Shown piece by piece: positions 7,304 through 11,030 of a DNA stretch of 11,030 nt. Every line of letters begins with the position of its first letter. The first letter of the stretch is position 1. Origin of the DNA: Bacillota bacterium (GTDB lineage: Bacteria > Bacillota > Clostridia > Clostridiales > Clostridiaceae); contig JAUZPH010000083.1 in NCBI GenBank assembly GCA_030706065.1, positions 1 through 11,030 of the forward strand. Direction: 5' to 3'. Position numbers and translations under genes: made by a program. The notes beneath the pieces were generated by a model that did no database searches, was not told the origin of the DNA, and was given only the letters and a program-made list of their open reading frames with translations.

Positions 7304-7974
7304 GGTATATTTATATTTCCTCCTATACTTGTAGCCCTGAGCAATATGAGTACCTGATTCGGCCCCCTTCTCTCCAGTACCCTGTATCCTCTTGATGAAG
7401 CTGCAGCCATGCCTTGTTCATTGGGTATGCAATACCCATTTTCTCTACATGTTCCATTGTCCCTTACTAAAATCTGTCCCATCAATCCTACCGCTACCCA
7501 CTCGGACCGCAGCGGCCTTGGTATATACTGCTTTTTCTTATCCCATTCAGGATTCACTATGGGTTTTCTTTCAACATGTTCCGGAATCAGTATGTTGCCG
7601 TCTTCATTGTGCATTGCCGGGACAAGTACTTCCTCGTACAACATCCTTCCCCATTCATCGGTAAGATACTTATTCTTCCATCTAACGTCCCCATTGTTGC
7701 CTAGTATAGTAGGCGTTGCTGTAGTGACTCCGAGAATAAATCTGTCCCTCTCATTGGCAATCCTCACCTTTCTGCCGTTAAGGGTTACGAAATAACCGCA
7801 GTCAATGGGCTTTCCATCTACAGTTTCAAACATTTCGGCATAGCCGCCAATTCCGGTGGTCGTCCCAAGTTCCACTACACCGACTCTGTCACTGACTGTT
7901 TTGCTTATCTTGGCCTCCTCGTGAAGCGTGGAGTTTTCAATTTTATCCTTTACTTCCCCTTTATCATCCGGCAT
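7297..7974 (-). CDS. Free-standing Peptidase_G2-type (phage appendage autocleavage domain) protein
   Basis: This 225-residue protein is mostly one Peptidase_G2 domain (PF11962), the intramolecular-chaperone domain found at the C-terminus of phage tail or neck appendages such as phi29 gp12. It also occurs as stand-alone proteins in Firmicutes. Recognisable elements are GGYAEMFE (43-50), GYFVTLNGRKVRIA (60-73), FILGVTTATP (79-88), the WKNKYLTDEWGR segment (99-110), YIPRPLRSEW (150-159), VGLMGQILVRDNGTC (162-176), and a C-terminal Gly-Tyr-Arg-Val segment ending in LLR. Residues 1-42 are polar and unassigned; no phage fibre is attached. As I recall the family, the residue before Tyr45 is usually Asp (ADYAE); here it is Gly. 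The start has GGAGG seven bases upstream. Its natural function is unclear; the family assignment is confident. Confidence 0.85.
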   Translation of the reverse strand: MPDDKGEVKDKIENSTLHEEAKISKTVSDRVGVVELGTTTGIGGYAEMFETVDGKPIDCGYFVTLNGRKVRIANERDRFILGVTTATPTILGNNGDVRWKNKYLTDEWGRMLYEEVLVPAMHNEDGNILIPEHVERKPIVNPEWDKKKQYIPRPLRSEWVAVGLMGQILVRDNGTCRENGYCIPNEQGMAAASSRGYRVLERRGPNQVLILLRATSIGGNINIPR

Positions 7975-8000
7975 ATCTAATCCTCCGTGACATAACTTAT

Positions 8001-8028
8001 ACTATATTTGTATGACAAATATAAGCAA
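8001..8028 (-). promoter_or_regulatory. Candidate Peptidase_G2 promoter with overlapping operator palindrome
   Basis: TATATTTGT (8003-8011) and ACAAATATA (8015-8023) form a perfect 9-bp dyad around ATG. On the minus strand TATAGT (plus 8001-8006) is a good -10 box, and TTGCTT (plus 8023-8028) a weak -35, 16 bases apart; the dyad fills the spacer. Transcription would begin near 7994, just upstream of the Shine-Dalgarno. A repressor binding here would block RNA polymerase; this is inference. Confidence 0.4.
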
Positions 8029-8074
8029 TTTGTGTTAATTTCAAGGAAAATTGTATCACCAGGAAAATAGCCAA

Positions 8075-8106
8075 AAACCCTGCTTTGGACCAGCCAAGCA
8101 GGGTTT
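8075..8106 (-). terminator. Hairpin terminator upstream of the Peptidase_G2 gene
   Basis: AAACCCTGCTT (8075-8085) and AAGCAGGGTTT (8096-8106) form a perfect 11-bp stem with a ten-base loop. On the minus strand the stem is followed by a run of five T, and on the plus strand by an interrupted T-rich tract, so it may work in both directions. It would stop transcripts arriving from the REC-GGDEF gene. Confidence 0.75.
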
Positions 8107-8158
8107 GATATTTTTATTTTTACAACATAGTTGTATGAATCTATAACTGAATTTATCC

Positions 8159-8339
8159 GGGATGTAAAATTTCTTCTAAATAGAACCCAAAAAGTCTATA
8201 ACATTCTGCTCTCGCAAAAATCTGTGAAGATTGGATATTTTACTCGGCCCTTGGATATTTTACTTTGTAAAAATCTTTAGTAAGACTTTTAATGGGTTCT
8301 ATATAAATTAAATTCTAGTTCGTTGAAATTTTACGTCCT
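8159..8339. repeat. Large nested palindromic element (about 180 bp)
   Basis: The outer arms are GGGATGTAAAATTTC (8159-8173) and GAAATTTTACGTCCT (8325-8339), complementary at all but about two positions. The inner arms TAGAACCCAAAAAGTC (8181-8196) and GACTTTTAATGGGTTCTA (8284-8301) pair with a two-base bulge. The centre has a hairpin like those of the dispersed repeat (8214-8243), two exact copies of TTGGATATTTTACT (8231-8244 and 8251-8264), and GATATTTTAC-TTT-GTAAAAATC (8254-8276). No coding capacity is seen. It resembles a miniature inverted-repeat element or a structured RNA. Confidence 0.65.
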
Positions 8340-8406
8340 GGAAAAAACCGTTGAAACATCGGTATTTTCCTAGTGAATTTTCTAATGCTTAAATTCACAC
8401 ATCCTT
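8326..8406 (+). repeat. Dispersed hairpin repeat, copy B
   Basis: This copy aligns with 4207-4285. Its core hairpin (8340-8370) pairs GGAAAAAACCG with CGGTATTTTCC, ten pairs with one internal A-A mismatch, around the loop TTGAAACAT. A second exact inverted repeat follows: GTGAATTT (8373-8380) and AAATTCAC (8391-8398). It ends next to the REC-GGDEF stop codon, so it lies downstream of a minus-strand gene. Copy A instead lies upstream of a plus-strand gene. Confidence 0.65.
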
Positions 8407-8407
8407 A

Positions 8408-9352
8408 TTATGAGCAATTGTCTTCCTTTTCAACATCAGCATTGTCAGTACTCTCATCCACTGCTTCAAATATACTTACATTGTTTCTTCCGGAATGTTT
8501 AACGTTATATAGTGCACAGTCCGCAAGTCTTATCATCTCATTATAATCTACATTTATATCTTTGGGTTTGAAGCATGCTCCTATACTTACCGTTATATTT
8601 ATGCTTTTTCCGTCAAGCTCAAAGGGATAGAGTGCAATTCTCCTGCGCATTCTCTCACATATCATAAGTACCTTATCCTTTGATATCTCCGGAAGAATCA
8701 AGCCAAACTCCTCGCCTCCATACCTGCCGGCAACATCGCTGTCTCTTATACAGGAAAGCATTACCTTTGCCATGCCCTTTAGAACCTCATTACCCTGAAG
8801 ATGACCATAGGTATCATTTACCTTTTTAAAAAAGTCAATATCAAGCATAACGAAGGACAAACTTCCACCTTTTCTGGTCTGCTTACTGTGTTCTTTCGTC
8901 AGCAGGTCTATCAGCAAGGCATGATTATACAGCCCCGTTAACCCATCCTTCATAGCCATCTCTTCAAGCCTGTCCTGATATTCCTTGTACCTCAGCGCAG
9001 ACTTAATCCTCGCAGTAACCTCTATAGCATCAACAGGTTTCTTTATGTAATCAAAGGCACCAATTTCCAGCGCCATCTTCAGGTATCTGGCCTCGGTCCT
9101 GGCAGTCACTATAATGACCGGTATATTTCTCAGATCAGCATTACACTTTAGTTCGCTGCATACTGTAAAACCGTCTTTACCCGGCATTATGAGGTCAAGT
9201 AAAATGATATCAGGCTTTAGTCGATATACAGTTTCCACTACCTCGATTCCGGAATTAACGGAAAATACTTCATAACCCTGGTTATGCAAAATATCCGTTA
9301 TCATAGCAACATTTAATTTGCTGTCATCCGCTACAAGAACCCTCTTAACCAT
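8408..9352 (-). CDS. Response regulator with GGDEF domain (PleD-like diguanylate cyclase)
   Basis: This 314-residue cytoplasmic protein joins a receiver domain (about 3-120) to a GGDEF domain (about 130-295). The receiver has Asp9-Asp10, the phosphorylatable Asp53, Thr83 and Lys105, so it should be controlled by a histidine kinase. The cyclase domain has the metal-binding DID (171-173) and the active GGEEF form of the signature at 212-216. Five residues before this lies RDSD (203-206), an intact RxxD inhibitory site for product feedback. It should make cyclic di-GMP from two GTP when phosphorylated. The last 20 residues are acidic and unconserved. The start has GAGGAAG upstream, and a candidate promoter lies at 9442-9470. 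The partner kinase is not proven; the kinase fragment at 10661-11030 is a candidate. Confidence 0.96.
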   Translation of the reverse strand: MVKRVLVADDSKLNVAMITDILHNQGYEVFSVNSGIEVVETVYRLKPDIILLDLIMPGKDGFTVCSELKCNADLRNIPVIIVTARTEARYLKMALEIGAFDYIKKPVDAIEVTARIKSALRYKEYQDRLEEMAMKDGLTGLYNHALLIDLLTKEHSKQTRKGGSLSFVMLDIDFFKKVNDTYGHLQGNEVLKGMAKVMLSCIRDSDVAGRYGGEEFGLILPEISKDKVLMICERMRRRIALYPFELDGKSINITVSIGACFKPKDINVDYNEMIRLADCALYNVKHSGRNNVSIFEAVDESTDNADVEKEDNCS

Positions 9353-9670
9353 TCTACTTCCTCACTTTCCGAAATACTTGTCAAACTCTTCATCAATGTA
9401 TATATTTTGTTGAGACCGATCCAAATAAAACACCACTGTTAATTATACAACACCTTTTTGCTCATGTACATACTTTTCATTGTAACTCTTCCAGTAAATT
9501 GAATATAGCGATAATACTTTTCCATTACTTCTTAACCTTAATCCGGCATTAAAGGATAATATCCACACTAAAATCCCCTATACAAGTACCGGCTCCCACC
9601 TTCTTTGTAGGTGTTCATCTCAGATTAGGCTCATCGGTATGCAGGGGCAAATCTCCCCCTGACCTCTGAA
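9353..9670. other. Intergenic region between surE and the REC-GGDEF gene
   Basis: This 318-base region has no supported gene. Near the surE stop, the minus strand has short hairpins (CAGGGG/CCCCTG around 9641-9660, and CACCT/AGGTG around 9600-9615) without T runs. The remainder contains the candidate promoter at 9442-9470. I see nothing else. Confidence 0.6.
9442..9470 (-). promoter_or_regulatory. Candidate promoter for the REC-GGDEF gene
   Basis: On the minus strand TGTACA (plus 9465-9470, four of six matches) and a perfect TATAAT (plus 9442-9447) are separated by 17 bases. The predicted start is near 9435, giving a leader of about 80 bases. Confidence 0.5.
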
Positions 9671-10483
9671 CTAAAACCATCGGGATACCTCGTTTATAAG
9701 TTTGAAATTGGTAAGGTCATAATGCAGTGGCGTGAGGGTCGCGTAACCCCTTTTTATAAAGAATGTATCCATGTCCTCCGCCGCCGGTTCAAAGGTATTT
9801 CCCTTTATGTCGTAAATCCTTTCACGGGTTTCATTTGTTTCCTCACCTGTCATTCTTTCCACGAAGTAGTTTCCATATACCATATTTCCCATTCTGCAAA
9901 CCTTGATGCCTTTTATTTCCTCAAACTTAATGGAGGGAATATTTAAATTCAGCACAACATCGCTCTTCACTCCCATTTCAACAGCCCTTTCAAGCACTAT
10001 GCCTGCATATCGGGCTGCAGCAGAGTATTCCTCGGGCTTGTCAAACTGCTCCGTGGAAACTGCCAGTGACGGTATATTATAAATGGCAGCTTCTATTGCT
10101 GCAGATACAGTACCGGAGTACAATATATCCATACCAAGATTATAACCTCTATTGATTCCCGCAACGACCATATCCACCTTTTTATCAACCAGTTTATCAA
10201 GCGCCAGCCTGACACAGTCAGCAGGAGTTCCGTCTACAGAATAAGCCTTAACCTTCAGCCCCTCAAAATTATGTTTTTTTACTCTAAGAGGCCTGGAAAT
10301 TGTTATTGAATGGCTGCTGGCACTGCGCTGCTCGTCCGGTGCAACCATGGTAATTTCATGAAACCTGCTTAATTCCTTTACCAGGGCATAAATCCCCGGT
10401 GCCTTTATTCCATCATCGTTGGCAACTAAAATATGCAATTCCTTCCCGGCCCCACAACATATCTCAACACTGCTTCCCTTCAT
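9671..10483 (-). CDS. surE: 5'/3'-nucleotidase SurE
   Basis: SurE is a metal-dependent phosphatase that removes phosphate from nucleoside monophosphates in the cytoplasm, often linked to stationary-phase survival. The conserved set is complete: the NDDG acidic pair (Asp23-Asp24), VAPDEQRSASSHSIT with the metal-binding Ser (54), AYSVDGTPADCVRLAL (80-95), AGINRGYNLG (108-117, Asn111) and SGTVSAAIEAAI (123-134). The ATG start gives 270 residues with a non-homologous N-terminus and no Shine-Dalgarno. A TTG at 10436-10438 would give MHILVANDDG, the usual SurE beginning, and 255 residues, closer to the family norm of about 250. GGAAGGA lies very close to that TTG, so neither start is clean. Downstream is the REC-GGDEF gene on the same strand, apparently with its own promoter. 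Confidence 0.96.
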   Translation of the reverse strand: MKGSSVEICCGAGKELHILVANDDGIKAPGIYALVKELSRFHEITMVAPDEQRSASSHSITISRPLRVKKHNFEGLKVKAYSVDGTPADCVRLALDKLVDKKVDMVVAGINRGYNLGMDILYSGTVSAAIEAAIYNIPSLAVSTEQFDKPEEYSAAARYAGIVLERAVEMGVKSDVVLNLNIPSIKFEEIKGIKVCRMGNMVYGNYFVERMTGEETNETRERIYDIKGNTFEPAAEDMDTFFIKRGYATLTPLHYDLTNFKLINEVSRWF

Positions 10484-10600
10484 TACAATTCAAATATATG
10501 GAACATTAGAAGCCTGTATCGGAGCATCCAAACGGGAACCGGTTTTTCACCTGCCTTTCGAAAATATGTATATCCTATTCTACCACGTTTTATACGGTGT

Positions 10601-10657
10601 GGGGACGGTTCACAATTTTTCCTGACTCTTTGTCAGGCAAAATTGTGAACCGTCCCC
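10601..10657. repeat. Full REP-like palindrome of the GGGGACGGTTCACAA family
   Basis: GGGGACGGTTCACAATTTT (10601-10619) and its exact complement (10639-10657) form a perfect 19-bp stem. After one mismatch there is an inner 6-bp stem, CCTGAC/GTCAGG, with a five-base loop. It begins three bases beyond the histidine kinase stop codon. Repeats of this type are common in Clostridia and other bacteria, and resemble REP elements mobilised by REP-associated Y1 transposases; no transposase is present here. The stem could also act as a transcription barrier, but lacks a T run. Confidence 0.9.
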
Positions 10658-10660
10658 TTG

Positions 10661-11030
10661 CTACAGGTAGATATCCGAGAATTCCAGCATCACCATTTCC
10701 ATTTGATCCTGGCGTATGCTGTCCTCGCTGCGGGTTGCTGCCACTTCGCTGTTGTCCACGCTGCATGACGGCTCCGGTGTATCCGGCAAAAAAATTGACA
10801 TGGTGCTTCCTTTACCCATCCCGCTCTCAACGGAAACAGTTCCATGATGTATATCTATGATGGACTTTACTATGGCCAGTCCCAATCCACTGCCTTCCTG
10901 CCCCCTTCTCAGAGACTTATCCACCTGCCTGAACTTGTCAAAAATCATATCTATGTGTTCCACAGGTATTCCTACTCCATTGTCCTTCACCTGTATCTCA
11001 ATCCCTCCACTTCTATCCTTCAAATTCACC
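10661..11030 (-). CDS. Sensor histidine kinase, C-terminal ATPase end (partial)
   Basis: The open frame enters from the right edge, so the N-terminal sensor, the phosphoacceptor His and the N box are outside the window. About 122 residues of the HATPase_c domain are visible. They include the G1 box VKDNGVGIP, the F-box region IFDKFRQVD, the G2 box GSGLGLAIVKSIIDIHHG, and the final strand GKGSTMSIFLP. After the domain come about 38 polar residues ending in SDIYL. Such kinases phosphorylate a response regulator. No cognate regulator is adjacent downstream, where surE follows, but the REC-GGDEF protein is nearby. A GTG at 11027-11029 is in frame but falls inside the domain, so it is not the true start. 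Confidence 0.93.
   Translation of the reverse strand, partial: VNLKDRSGGIEIQVKDNGVGIPVEHIDMIFDKFRQVDKSLRRGQEGSGLGLAIVKSIIDIHHGTVSVESGMGKGSTMSIFLPDTPEPSCSVDNSEVAATRSEDSIRQDQMEMVMLEFSDIYL

Larger units (their letters stand above)
7975..8407. other. Intergenic region rich in palindromes and repeats
   Basis: This 433-base region holds no supported gene. In order it contains an operator-like palindrome with a candidate Peptidase_G2 promoter (8001-8028), a strong hairpin terminator (8075-8106), and a compound palindromic repeat area (8159-8406). The last includes nested inverted repeats, a 14-bp direct repeat and the second copy of the dispersed hairpin element. Confidence 0.75.

Noticed and set aside
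7392..7795. Plus-strand frames of 90 and 128 codons opposite the Peptidase_G2 gene
   Set aside because: Both are antisense shadows of a recognisable family, without ribosome binding sites or domain signals.
8214..8276. CRISPR array from the repeated TTGGATATTTTACT
   Set aside because: Only two copies with a six-base gap, embedded in palindromes; no spacers of normal length and no cas genes.
9590..9670. Rho-independent terminator after surE
   Set aside because: The short GC stems here are not followed by T runs on the minus strand, so terminator function is unsupported.
10419..10860. Plus-strand frames across the surE start, the REP palindrome and the kinase end
   Set aside because: They cross the palindrome and conserved minus-strand coding sequence, and show no family motifs.

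Overview
The window looks like a chromosomal segment of a low-GC Gram-positive anaerobe of the class Clostridia. The base composition is AT-rich, Shine-Dalgarno sequences are strong (GGAGG type) before most genes, and the gene families present (LytR-CpsA-Psr protein, short sugar-phosphate transferase, REC-GGDEF regulator, free-standing Peptidase_G2 protein) fit that group. The species cannot be named from the sequence alone. No rRNA, tRNA, CRISPR array or intact transposase gene is seen.

Positions 1-3662 (minus strand) hold a surface-polysaccharide operon, read right to left: an O-antigen ligase/polymerase-like membrane protein, a short polyprenyl-phosphate sugar-phosphate transferase, a second paralogous ligase/polymerase-like protein, and a family 2 glycosyltransferase that runs off the left edge. 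Together they would start the glycan on the lipid carrier, extend it, and polymerise or transfer it. A 656-bp divergent intergenic region (3663-4318) separates it from a plus-strand LytR-CpsA-Psr gene (4319-5521). That protein is the kind of enzyme that moves such polymers from the lipid carrier to peptidoglycan. It ends at a clear rho-independent terminator, followed at once by two half-copies of a GGGGACGGTTCACAA repeat.

Positions 5640-8407 hold two convergent accessory genes. One is a 426-residue protein with an unrecognised helical N-terminal half and six lectin-like beta-propeller repeats. The other is a 225-residue free-standing Peptidase_G2 (phage-appendage type) protein. Both have palindromic sequence just upstream, a 17-bp interrupted inverted repeat lies between them, and a complex palindromic repeat region of about 250 bp lies beyond the Peptidase_G2 gene. 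Part of that region recurs upstream of the LytR-CpsA-Psr gene, so it appears to be a dispersed non-coding element.

Positions 8408-11030 (minus strand) hold signalling and housekeeping genes: a PleD-like response regulator/diguanylate cyclase with an intact inhibitory site, the nucleotidase SurE, and the C-terminal ATPase end of a sensor histidine kinase cut by the right edge. A perfect 19-bp-armed palindrome of the GGGGACGGTTCACAA family lies between the kinase and surE. The least explained parts of the window are the two non-coding repeat families and the lectin/Peptidase_G2 pair.
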